From: Plasmopara viticola
Taxonomy: Eukaryota > Oomycota > Peronosporomycetes > Peronosporales > Peronosporaceae
Direction: 5' to 3'
DNA length: 64,000 bases
Assembly: GCA_001695595.3 (NCBI GenBank)
Contig: MBPM02000050.1
Span: 62,001 to 126,000, forward strand
A program made the translations under genes and the position numbers. Below the pieces are notes generated by a model. The model had not been told where the DNA came from. It ran no database searches and worked only from the letters and a program-made list of their open reading frames with translations. Of the stretch, positions 33,857 through 44,400 are shown in pieces; position 1 is the first letter of the stretch; every line of letters starts with the position of its first letter.

Positions 33857-35750
33857 AATTTGTGTCAAGAGAGCTATTTTAAGGCCGCTCCTACAACTAT
33901 ACTGACAAGAGGGGCTTAAGGCGACTAGGCCATGTATGGTGCAAGCAGACGGACGTGCTAAGTTTCTCTTCATGATTTTTTGCGGCGTCGCATCCCGAAT
34001 ATAAGGGTGACCATTACCCGGTCTGGTTTCTTTCCAGCTTTATCACGGCTTATTTGAAAAGTTGGGTACTCTTCGCGGTGTACTAGTTCTAATTTTAACC
34101 ACATTGGGCAAAACAATTTGCGCCCGTGAGCTAAAGAGGCTGACCACCTAGCAAATCACTTTTCAAAATACCTCGACTTCGCCAAAATGCCAAGCCAAGC
34201 TGTAAGGACCCATTAAAAGCCATACTACTTGGTATTTCCATATTGTGTGACAAAAGTCATGAGACGAATTGAACATCAAAATGAAGACAGTACTCAGTAC
34301 TGAGAAGCTATCAGACGCCACCGCTTGTTTAATATTTATTACCCTGCTACGGTTTTGATCGATAATCCTGACGAAAGGCCAGCCTACACCAAAGCGTATG
34401 TAAGGGTGATCGTACTAAGACTAAAACTAACTTTTGGGATCCGACATTTAACGATATGCGACTCGTATCATGTATAGCGAAGATAAGAAACCTGAAATGG
34501 CGCTTCCTTTAAAGAGATAGCTGCGAGTTGTAGTCAATCTAAACGTGAAACGCTTAATATCGATCACGTTTAGTGTGCCCATTTGCCGCAATATACGGAA
34601 TAAGCTACCTGTCGCGCTTAGCCTTATGGGTTAGAACATTTCTTTGCACAAGGACCCGATGCAGACAATATGTGCTCTTTTGATGGAGTCATGTGCTTCG
34701 ATGTCGCCGGTGCCTAAGACAAATGCACCGCACAATCTAAAGCTGCTCATAATGAGCGCGAGGTTCTTCGAGAGAGAAGAAAGACAGAATATCCAGCGCA
34801 GGTCCAGAGAGGTCAAAATGGTCATGTTATCTGCCCCGTTGCGGAGAGAGCAGTCAAGAGTGACTTTGGCGATCATCCAGCCCGATAAAATAGCAAGCAA
34901 AAAGCGCTCACGTGTATACACAGTGCTTCAGTTGTGGTGAGATAATTCATATGGGATGAGTGGAAATGTAAGCTGGCGCAAACTTTTGCATCCATAACTA
35001 TGCTGACCGTGTGCGGTCACGTTTTCTTCCACCTACATATCAAGATGGAGTTGATGGACTTTGTTTTGGTAATACCATCTAAATGAGGGAGGAGTCGCCT
35101 TTTAGATGACTTAAGCTCGGGCGCGGCCTGGACATAAAAGTTTCGTATACTCCGATAATTTCGTGAAATTGGCACTGAATGCCGAATTTTATACCATTTC
35201 CTCGCCTAAGTCTTCACTGCTAAAAAAACGCATGATAAGAAAATTAAGAGGCAACAAATCACGTAATCTCTTTGGTAAGATGGCCGCCGTTCTGTGATGA
35301 AGACGGCATCAAAGTCGCAGCAATCAAATGCGCTGTGGTTCCTTTCGTGTTCCGTTCGTGACACGACGATCCGCCAATCATCCCTCATCAAGCCGTTTAA
35401 TGCGAACTACGAACGCGAATTCCACATCAAAGGCTTCGCGTGGCCATGTGCAATAGTCAACGTATAAAGTATAAACACAGCATGTCATTGAAACATCATC
35501 TGCATCACATCGATTACCCGGGCAAACAATCATCGCGTGATCAGTCACTTTAATTGCAAGCATTAGAATAGCCTTCCTTGGTTATGTCATTGAAACTGAA
35601 ATCACTAGAGTCTATTCTAAGCCTAAGCTTCCAACCCCAGCGTTATTGACTTGTGTCAAGCAATAACCCCTATCGGTACAGGTCCTGGTACGTGTCGGTC
35701 GAGCTGTATGGCCCTTTTCACTTTCAAAGCCTGATTCTCGCACCGATTTC
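33857..35750. other. Desert between viral element and cation channel
   Basis: No gene is supported. A 96-codon minus-strand frame at 34631-34921 overlaps a 98-codon plus-strand frame; neither shows a recognisable domain. The last few hundred bases should hold the promoter of the channel gene at 35751. Confidence 0.35.
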
Positions 35751-38700
35751 ATGGCTACCAATTCCACCGACTTGGATGATTCGGCGTGGGCCATCGAGCA
35801 ACGTCGACGCTTGTCGACCAACGTCCCGCCGACCAATGCATCGCGTAAATCGATCGAGCTGTCACTGGAAAGCACGAAACTGGTCCACCGCGCGTCAATG
35901 CTGTTGGCAAATCCTGCAGGACCGGAAGCAGTGTTATCGCAAGCCGATATCAAGCGGTGGGAGAAACTCGAACAGTTCCGGTCGAAATACTTTGACGCGC
36001 CCAACTCGATGCATGGCCGGCGGCAACGCGATGGGAAGAGCGTAGGCACTGGGTCCCGTTCCTTCAGTCTCGCTACGGAAGACCAGCGAGAAGGTTTTCA
36101 AGACGAAGCGCGGCTTGATGTCGTCGTCAAGACTGCGCGGAGTGCCTGGCCGCTTTGGGCTGTAAAAAGCCGTCAAAAGCTTCGAGGGATCGTGCGAGAG
36201 CAATGGTTTCGAGGAATTCTCTACGTTGTTGTCGTCGCAGACGTGCTCGTGCTGGCATTGGATAACGAGTATGTGACGAGCTCGACCCTAGCGCAGCTCG
36301 ACATTGCGTTTACATTCTTATTGTTACTGGAGGTGGGTCTCAAAGTCCTGGCGTTTGGGCTCTGGGGCACCAAAGACGCCTACTTTCAACGGTCCCAATA
36401 CCGATTGCTTCAAGTGTCTCTACTCATTATCAGCCTCGTGTCCCATTGGAACGGGGCCAGTAGCAAGTGGAAAGTCTTGCGTGGCCTCAAGACAGTGCGA
36501 AGTTTAACTCTCTACTCTGGCTTGCGACGGATTCTCAAGGCCCTCGTACGGGCCGTGCCATTCTTGGCAAACGTTGGCACACTGGCCATGTTTGGCCTGC
36601 TCGCGTTTTCGATCTTTGGACTCGAAGCGTATGGCGGATCCTATTCCAAACAATGCACGATCTCGCCGCCAGAAGACTATAGTTTTTTCTACAGCGCAAA
36701 CTCGTCGGCCTCGAAATCCCTGGCCATGGAAGCGCTAGCGAGCATTCCAAGAGTCTACTGCTCGACGAACGCGAGCTGTGCGTCGAACCATCAAATCTGT
36801 CTCGCAATGACGCCGCCTTCGAGTCATATCAACTTTGACAGTGGCCTCTCGTCCCTCTTCCTCGTCTTTCTCGTCGTCGCACAGGATGGGTGGGTCACGG
36901 ACATAATGAAACCCGTGATCGAGTCGTCCTCGTTCTTTAGCGTGCTCTTTTTCATTGCAATCGTCGCGTCCATGGTCTTCCTCGTCGTGAATCTATTCGT
37001 GGCTGTCATCACTACAGCTTTCATGAACTTTACGCTCGATGGAGAGAGTGAAGAGGAGAATCCGCACTTTATGGGCAAACTCGATCCAGCGATGGAAGAG
37101 ACGCGGGTGAACATGATTATGGGCGCCACGCTTGTGATTGAAGATACAATCAGCGGCGAAGACGCGAGTGGGACCACCACTGGCACGGAGGTCCCGACAC
37201 TAGGTTCAAGTGGCCTGGTCGCTGCTGGGGTTGATAACCTCACCGACAGTGCTCTCACGCTTCCATTCGATGCGTCGAACGATTCGAGACCGAGCATGAC
37301 GTCATTGACGTCGGCGGAGGCCCAGGTGGCAGCGAACTTTCCATTGCAATCGTGGAATTATGGTCCTGATAGTGCCCGCAGGTACACCAAGACGGTCAAT
37401 AGCAAAGACGATTACGTAAAGTTACTGACAAAGATGCATCAGTGGAAATCCCTCCGTAACCTCACGGTCGAGACGACAATGCACCTCATTCAGAGCGGGG
37501 TGCTCATTGAGGAACTCATGGGACCATTGACGAAATCGTCAAAGACTGCGGAAGATGCCATCGATGCAATGCCGCCGCTCGTGCCTCGGAAAAAGGCACT
37601 GACGAGGGAATTCATGCCGGACTTTGACTTTTACGCCTCCACCCAAGCGTTAGTGATGCAGAATACGCCGTCCACGAATCCGTACTATGTCTTGTTTCAG
37701 CACTTTGTGCTCTCGAAAAAATTTGATGACTTTATCACGTTCTGCATTCTCATCAACACTCTTTGCTTATTGGTCGAGTACTCAAACATGAACGCAGAGC
37801 TCGAGCTCATTCTGTCGGTGACCGAGTACATTTTCGGCGTCATCTTTCTCCTGGAGATGATCATGCGGATCTTTGCCATGCGAGGCTTGCGCGTGTACTG
37901 GAGTAGCACGGAACGAAAATTCGACATGGTCGTTGTGTTTTGCACGACCGGCAACCTCATTCTCAACAACGTGGAGACGAGTTTTAATGGACTCAACAGT
38001 GCCTCGTCGCTACGAACGCTCCGTGTGACTCGATTGATGATGAAGTACGAAGGGACTCGAAAGTTGATCCAGTCCGTGTTGAAATCATCGCGTGGCGTGA
38101 TGGACGTTGTCATCTTCATGCTCGTGTTTCAAGTCGTGAATAGCATCATTGGCATGCAGCTCTTTGGTGGGTCCCATCTCACTGGAAAGGATGGCCAAGT
38201 GCCCCGTTGGAACTTTGACACGTTTGGGCGCTCGTTTTTGACCCTCTTGCAAGTCATCACGGGCGACCAATGGTCCAGTATCACGTACGACGCCGTCGAC
38301 GCGGCGCATCCCCACTGGCTCATGGTGCCGTTCCTCATTCTCAACTTTATTGTCGGCCAATTCGTGCTGCTCAATCTTTTCATTGCCGTCATTCTCGACA
38401 ACTTTTCAATCACGGAAGAGGAAGCGTACCAGCTCCAATTAGCCCAAATCATTGCCATTCCAAAAGAGCTTGACATTTACGAAAAGATCGAGGAAGTGGG
38501 CGTGCGTGCCTTTGGCGAGATGGACCAGCTTGAGAACGTCAGTAACGTCAAGTTGCGTCTCTTCCTTGGCTTGGACGATAGGAAGGAAGAAGACGAGAAC
38601 TTGAATCAGCCCGAGAGCGACGCGTTGCATTCCCCCAGCCAAGTCCCTCAAAATGGTCTTGTTGCGACGCAAGCGCTTGGGCAGCCAAGAACAAACTATC

Positions 38701-41405
38701 GCTCGACTCCGCATCGGGTCGCTGCATGGAAACGATTGTGCCGACAAGTGGCAACGAACGTCTGGTTCTCACGTCTCGTGCAATTCATGATTGTGCTGAG
38801 CTGCATTTGCCTCGTTCTGGACGAACCGCATCCCGAGATGAGCATGTCCCCTCCCAGTGAAATGTTTGACTTTGCCGTCACGACCATCAGTCGCATTGCT
38901 CTCGTCGTCCTCTTTGTCGAGCTCGTGGTCAAAGTGGGGTATCTCGGCTTTGGCTTTGAGTACTTGCGCGTGGCCATTTTCCACAATGACGAAGTGCTAG
39001 GCTACGTCCGTCGACAGACGTACATGGAGGATAAATGGAATCAATTGGACCTGGCGCTGCTCTTGCTTGCAGTGGCCGACGAGATCATCACGACAATCAA
39101 TCCGACCATCACCATCTCAAGTGTCTTTCGGGCGGGTCGCGTGCTACGTCCCCTGCGAATGCTCAACCACAATCGAGAGATGAAAGTCATTCTAAACGCT
39201 GTCGCGCGTTCCTTGCCGCACGTAGGAAACGTGTTGGCGCTGTGTCTCATTGTCTACATCATCTTTGGTGTCGTGGGTCGGTCGCTCTTTTCGGAAAAGT
39301 TTTACTTTTGCAATGACAGCGACGTATCGAGTGCCATCGAGTGTGTCGGTTTTTTCTTGGCCTATCCCGATGGCGTCTTACCGTTCCAAGAAGTCGCAGC
39401 ACGAGGGGTCCCAGGGGGTGCTATCCTCGTGCCACGCGTGTGGCAGAACGCACGCTTTTCTTTCGATAACATTGGCGCCGGGTTTCTCACGCTCCTTGAA
39501 ATGACTTCCCTCAAGTGGGTGGACAAAGCCTTTGCTGCCATGGACATTGCGGGCATTGACAAGCAGCCCGTGACAGACGCGTCGGCGCAAGCGGCCATCT
39601 TCTTTGTCCTCTACATTTACGTCGGCTCTCTCTTTGTCATCCGTCTCTTTGTCGGTGTGCTCGTCGAGCAATTTCAACGCAATAACGGGACTGAAATCCT
39701 CACCGAGAGTCAAAAGTCGTGGGTCGACCTCGAAAAGTTTATCCTGCTGCTCAAACCGCTCAAGAGCATTCCGCGGCCTCGACTCAAGTTGCAAGCAAAG
39801 CTGTACGATCTGTGCAAACATCCCTACTTTTCGACTGGCATTTCAATCGCAATTGTGTTGAACTTGGTGCTCTTGCTTATCAGTCCACGGTCCGCAGGAG
39901 GCACGTCGGCGTCGTTCAAGATCATTGAAATCATTTTCCTCACCATCTTTACGCTTGAAGGATTGATCAAATGCCTTGGGCTTCGCCAGTATTATTTCCT
40001 GCAACCCCAAGGCCTTTTTGAAGTCGCAATCTTAAGTGGCTCACTCTTTGCCTATTTCTTCGCAACGGGGTACCACTCCATCATCCAAGCTGGACGCGTC
40101 TTTCGGATGATGCGCGTGCTTCGCTTTGTGCATTTGAATCGTGGGATCTACACTGTCTATCAGACCTTTCGCGCGTCGCTCCGGCCACTTGGGCAGATCT
40201 TCTTTCTCATGTTTATGATCTACTTTATCTTTGCCATCGTGGCTCGCCAGCTTTTCGGTGGCGTGCGCTACGGCTCCGCCATGAATTCATTCTCGAACTT
40301 TCGCACCTTTGGTTCAGCGACTCTCTTGCTCTTTCAATTTATGTCGGGAGACGACTGGCACCTCACCATGACCGACTGTATGGTGCAAAAACCCTTTTGC
40401 GCCGAGCGAACGAGCGCCACAACTGGTCGTGTGTACTCGGACTGCGGCAGCGTGGCTGCTTCGGCCTTTTTCTTCATCACCTACGTCACCTTGGTCGTCT
40501 TTGTCTTTTTGAATCTCTTTATCGCCGTCATTCTTGAAAACTTCAAGAGTTGCTACCTCAAGAGCGACGTGTGTGCCGTCTCGTTGCTCGATTTCGAGGC
40601 CTATCGGGAAGTCTTCTTGCGCTACGACGTTAACAATACGGGATACTTTCCGCTCTGGCAACTCGCGAGCTTTTTATCGGAACTACCGCCTGGCCTTCGA
40701 GTGATTGCCCACCAAGAACGGACCGCGTTTCTACAGCTACGGACGCAAGCTCAAGCTCAGTGGGGACCGGCCCTCGATGGCCGCAAACGTCCTTATTTCA
40801 ACGAGTTGCTACGGATCTTGTGCATTCATCAATTGGGCATTCGATCGCTGCCCTACGAACAGCAGCGAGACCGAGTAAAGCAGATTTTTATCTATCGAGC
40901 AAAAGTAGCGCGAATGCTCGTAGACTCGTTTGTCAAGGGATACATCTTGCGATGGAGACTACGGCAAGCTCGTCTGGCTCAGTTGGCTTCGTTAAAAGTC
41001 GACCGAGCGACGTCGACATCCGAGGATTTCGTTGGTGAGCAGAATGAAGCTGCGAAAGTCTTGACGCAAGAGATGGAAACGCAGACAGAGTCACCAAAAG
41101 GTCGACGGCATCCCCACCATCATCGTCCTCATTGTCGAAAGCATCGAGGGCATGCCAAAGAGCCAAACCAACAGCACGTTCGGCCTCTAGCAGACCAAGC
41201 CGTCGTCGATGCAAACTTGCCAATCGTAGAACGCTCCGAGCAACCCATAGCAGATAAAAACGCACGAGAAGAGACCGAGTGGGGTTCGCCGACTCAGCTC
41301 AAATCCCAACCCCTCCCTCCCATCATGCTGCCACTCGCAATGAAGCGCACTCGGGACCCAGTAGTGCCAAAAGCGCCGCCTTCTACCAAAGTCTGTCCAT
41401 CCTGA
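35751..41405 (+). CDS. Four-domain voltage-gated cation channel alpha subunit
   Basis: Intronless gene for 1884 residues, a 24-transmembrane Cav/Nav/NALCN-type channel of the plasma membrane. Four homologous domains are visible. S4 voltage sensors carry spaced Arg/Lys: 'KWKVLRGLKTVRSL' (I), 'LRTLRVTRLMMKYEGTRK' (II), 'FRAGRVLRPLRML' (III) and 'AGRVFRMMRVLRFVHLNR' (IV). Pore loops are AQDGW (377-381), TGDQW (837-841), TSLKW (1252-1256) and SGDDW (1532-1536). The residue two before each Trp is D379, D839, L1254 and D1534, with K1255 next to the odd one. This is neither the EEEE of Cav nor the DEKA of animal Nav. The C-terminus has an EF-hand-like segment (about 1613-1643), an IQ-like basic helix (about 1715-1745) and a His-rich patch ('RRHPHHHRPH', near 1785). 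It probably conducts Ca2+ and/or Na+ for excitability or flagellar control. It ends 59 bp from the convergent RRP5. Confidence 0.92.
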   Translation: MATNSTDLDDSAWAIEQRRRLSTNVPPTNASRKSIELSLESTKLVHRASMLLANPAGPEAVLSQADIKRWEKLEQFRSKYFDAPNSMHGRRQRDGKSVGTGSRSFSLATEDQREGFQDEARLDVVVKTARSAWPLWAVKSRQKLRGIVREQWFRGILYVVVVADVLVLALDNEYVTSSTLAQLDIAFTFLLLLEVGLKVLAFGLWGTKDAYFQRSQYRLLQVSLLIISLVSHWNGASSKWKVLRGLKTVRSLTLYSGLRRILKALVRAVPFLANVGTLAMFGLLAFSIFGLEAYGGSYSKQCTISPPEDYSFFYSANSSASKSLAMEALASIPRVYCSTNASCASNHQICLAMTPPSSHINFDSGLSSLFLVFLVVAQDGWVTDIMKPVIESSSFFSVLFFIAIVASMVFLVVNLFVAVITTAFMNFTLDGESEEENPHFMGKLDPAMEETRVNMIMGATLVIEDTISGEDASGTTTGTEVPTLGSSGLVAAGVDNLTDSALTLPFDASNDSRPSMTSLTSAEAQVAANFPLQSWNYGPDSARRYTKTVNSKDDYVKLLTKMHQWKSLRNLTVETTMHLIQSGVLIEELMGPLTKSSKTAEDAIDAMPPLVPRKKALTREFMPDFDFYASTQALVMQNTPSTNPYYVLFQHFVLSKKFDDFITFCILINTLCLLVEYSNMNAELELILSVTEYIFGVIFLLEMIMRIFAMRGLRVYWSSTERKFDMVVVFCTTGNLILNNVETSFNGLNSASSLRTLRVTRLMMKYEGTRKLIQSVLKSSRGVMDVVIFMLVFQVVNSIIGMQLFGGSHLTGKDGQVPRWNFDTFGRSFLTLLQVITGDQWSSITYDAVDAAHPHWLMVPFLILNFIVGQFVLLNLFIAVILDNFSITEEEAYQLQLAQIIAIPKELDIYEKIEEVGVRAFGEMDQLENVSNVKLRLFLGLDDRKEEDENLNQPESDALHSPSQVPQNGLVATQALGQPRTNYRSTPHRVAAWKRLCRQVATNVWFSRLVQFMIVLSCICLVLDEPHPEMSMSPPSEMFDFAVTTISRIALVVLFVELVVKVGYLGFGFEYLRVAIFHNDEVLGYVRRQTYMEDKWNQLDLALLLLAVADEIITTINPTITISSVFRAGRVLRPLRMLNHNREMKVILNAVARSLPHVGNVLALCLIVYIIFGVVGRSLFSEKFYFCNDSDVSSAIECVGFFLAYPDGVLPFQEVAARGVPGGAILVPRVWQNARFSFDNIGAGFLTLLEMTSLKWVDKAFAAMDIAGIDKQPVTDASAQAAIFFVLYIYVGSLFVIRLFVGVLVEQFQRNNGTEILTESQKSWVDLEKFILLLKPLKSIPRPRLKLQAKLYDLCKHPYFSTGISIAIVLNLVLLLISPRSAGGTSASFKIIEIIFLTIFTLEGLIKCLGLRQYYFLQPQGLFEVAILSGSLFAYFFATGYHSIIQAGRVFRMMRVLRFVHLNRGIYTVYQTFRASLRPLGQIFFLMFMIYFIFAIVARQLFGGVRYGSAMNSFSNFRTFGSATLLLFQFMSGDDWHLTMTDCMVQKPFCAERTSATTGRVYSDCGSVAASAFFFITYVTLVVFVFLNLFIAVILENFKSCYLKSDVCAVSLLDFEAYREVFLRYDVNNTGYFPLWQLASFLSELPPGLRVIAHQERTAFLQLRTQAQAQWGPALDGRKRPYFNELLRILCIHQLGIRSLPYEQQRDRVKQIFIYRAKVARMLVDSFVKGYILRWRLRQARLAQLASLKVDRATSTSEDFVGEQNEAAKVLTQEMETQTESPKGRRHPHHHRPHCRKHRGHAKEPNQQHVRPLADQAVVDANLPIVERSEQPIADKNAREETEWGSPTQLKSQPLPPIMLPLAMKRTRDPVVPKAPPSTKVCPS

Positions 41406-41464
41406 AGATAACACCAAGCAATCAAACAATAAACCTCTATTTACCCATCTCAAGTTAGCACTTC

Positions 41465-44400
41465 CTAAGTCGCAACGCTCGCAACAAAATCCTTTGCCAG
41501 CTGCTTGACATGCTCCACGTGCTTGTCGTCGCCCTGATCCTGTTCAAAGTGCAAGTATTTCTTAAACAGAAACTTCATCTTCTTGGCGGAAAATTCCATG
41601 GCCAGCACACGCTCAAACAACGCACGCGCCAACGCCACGTCGCCAAATTTGATTTCCTTATCCAGATACACATTCCACAGGTCCATGCGCTTTGGATAGT
41701 TAGCCAGAATGCCCTCAAAGATCGTGCGAGCCTTGTCCAGCTCGCGATGCTCGTATAAAAGCTGGCCATACTTGAGAATAACCGGGAGGTGCTTGTGCGC
41801 TGCGAGACTCTTCAGACTGCGCTGCAGCGTCTCGGCAGCCTCTGTAAACTGTGACTCTCCTGCCAGGTACTGCAGCGATCGGATCCACGTCTGCTTGCTT
41901 GTCCGAAACTTCTTTTGCATAGTATTCAGCGTCTGCTTCGCATCCTCGTGCTCCCCGGCACGAATGTAGAGATCTACTAAGTGCAGGTACACGCGCTTTG
42001 GATGATTGACTTGCAACGCGCTCTTAAACACACGCAGAAAGCTCGCATCGTCGCCAAAATCGTGCTCCAAGTTAAGATAAGCAACCCACACATTCAGCTT
42101 TTCTTTTTCATCGCGAAACGATACCGCAGACGTCGCACGGACGGCAACATCACGAGCCAGATCCATTTCCGTAAGCGCAACGTGAAAGGCCATGTACTGA
42201 ATCCACAAATATGAGCTCTGTGGCGACACAGCGAGCAGCCGCTCGTAGTCACTCGCGCTCTGAGGAGCCTCTTCGTGGCTAGCAAGAGCCTTCTCACGTA
42301 ATGCCACCCACTCGTTGCTCTGCCTCCAATTCTTTTTGTTTGGCGTACTAGCGATTGGCACGGCTTCCTCCTCTTCATTTTCCTCTTCCGCACAAGACTC
42401 GTCGCTGCCTTGAGCTTCTTTCTTTGCACTCAGAGCGTTCGAAAACCCATCCCACCTAAATTCAACGGGAGCAGCGTTGCTCATACTCTCGTTGTCCGAT
42501 GAAGAATCCTTGTCTTCGACCATGTTGATATCCGTATCCATCCGCTTTACCGTCCTCACTTCTTTCTTGACAGGAACTTGCTCTTCATCGACATCCATTG
42601 GCTCAGCTTCGACTTCCTCATCGCAGTCAGCCTCCTCCTCTTCCTCCGATTCTTCGTCCGAGCTGCTTTCCTCGCCATCAAAGTACGACGGCTTAAGACC
42701 GAACGAAACGCGACGGTCCTCTACCTTCAGCACTTTGGCCTTGACATAATCGCCTTCCGAAAAGATCTGGTCCAGCGGCTGAGTCACCTTTTCATCCGCA
42801 ACCTCCGATATGTGACACAAGCCGGTGATGGTTGTCTTTTCGATGCGAACAAAGACACCGTACGACTGTACCTTGGTAATCGTACCCTTGACCGTCAGCC
42901 CGTCCTTGAGGTCGCTCCATTTAAAGACCGACACATCGTCCGAGACAACAGACGCCTTCAAACTGAGCTCAAGCCCGCGATCCGACTTTTTCATCACACG
43001 GCCAGCGACCAGCTTGCCTGAGGGGAATTGAGTTTGCGGGTCTTGGACAAAGTCGTCACTGAGGTCGCGTAACAAGACACGAGCCGTCGTATGGCGGTCC
43101 ACGCGCACAAAGCAGCCGTTCGCGGTGGTTAAAGTCACGATAGCAGGGACCAAGTCGCCCACATTGCGCTCAGCAGGCTTCATCGTCTTTTTTGTATACT
43201 CGTTTGGGTTTTCCAAAGCATCTTCCCGCAGCGACAAGTCCGTGTGATCATTGCTAGTTGCAAGCACGACACAGCGAACGACGCTGCCAGCCGCAAACCG
43301 AGGCAAGTCGAGCATGTTGTTCTCCCACCGCGTCAGCATCTCAGTAACGCACACACGGCCGAAAGTATGCGCATTAACCTGCACCATGATCGACGGCGGG
43401 CGAATGGCCGACTTTTTCGTCGAAATGACACCGTTCACGACGTTGCCGACTTTTAAACGAGCTTTTCCTTGCGCCGATGACGAGTGAATTACGGACAAAT
43501 CCACTGCCTTCTTCTCGGCATTCACTTGGAGCACATAGCACTTGACACGCTTGCCCACTGGGAAGTGATCTCGAAACGCACGTACGACGTCTACATCGTT
43601 CGACACCTCAACGCAGCTAAGGGTGCCAATCACATTACTACTAAGCTTGACCACCAGGCTGTCAGTAGTCTGGTGGGATACGACCCCGTCAACCAAATTG
43701 CCTTCTTTTAAGAGCGCACGACCAGAGCTGCCCTCCAGCCAGTCTGGACGAACAAAACGCTGGAAATCAAACACCTTTTCGTCGCCAGCCACGTCTTCAG
43801 AACGCAGAGATAGCTGCAGCGCATGAAACTTGACTGGATTCTCGTCACTAATGGGCTTTAGCTTGTTGGCACCCTTCGTACTCATCGCAATTACGCGGCC
43901 AGTGATGGTGGTGTTGACCGAATACCTGTCGAACGGGTGAGTGTGGCCAGACTTCTCCTCGATACCGTCAACGTCGACGATCGACACCATCGTGCGCACC
44001 TTGCCGACTTTCTTGTGCGTCTCCACACGAACATCCATAGAATTCTCCGAAATACCGACAACGACACCGGTCAAAGTATTCCCGAGCACCAGATCCTCCT
44101 GCTTGTATTTGGGCAATTTAGACGACACTTTACGTGAGACAATCGTCGACTTTGCCACCAGTTTATCTTCTTCCAGCGCCAGCAACACTAGGCCGTCGAA
44201 CGGGGTTGAGATAGAGCCGCTGGACAACGAAGACTGCACCACGCGGCACTTGGTCACGGCGCCCACTTCAAGACCAAGTTGGCTGCTGGTTTGAGACGGA
44301 CACCAAAACTCACACAGCTGCACTACGCCAAATTGCAGCAAGTCGGCGTTCTTTGGGTTCGTGAACGATACTACCGCATACTTTTCTGTAGAGCCCACGG

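Noticed and set aside
34631..34940. Overlapping 96- and 98-codon frames on both strands
   Set aside because: Mutual shadows, with no domain or signal peptide on either strand.
35612..36049. 145-codon minus-strand frame at the start of the channel gene
   Set aside because: Antisense shadow of the channel's N-terminus; no own features.
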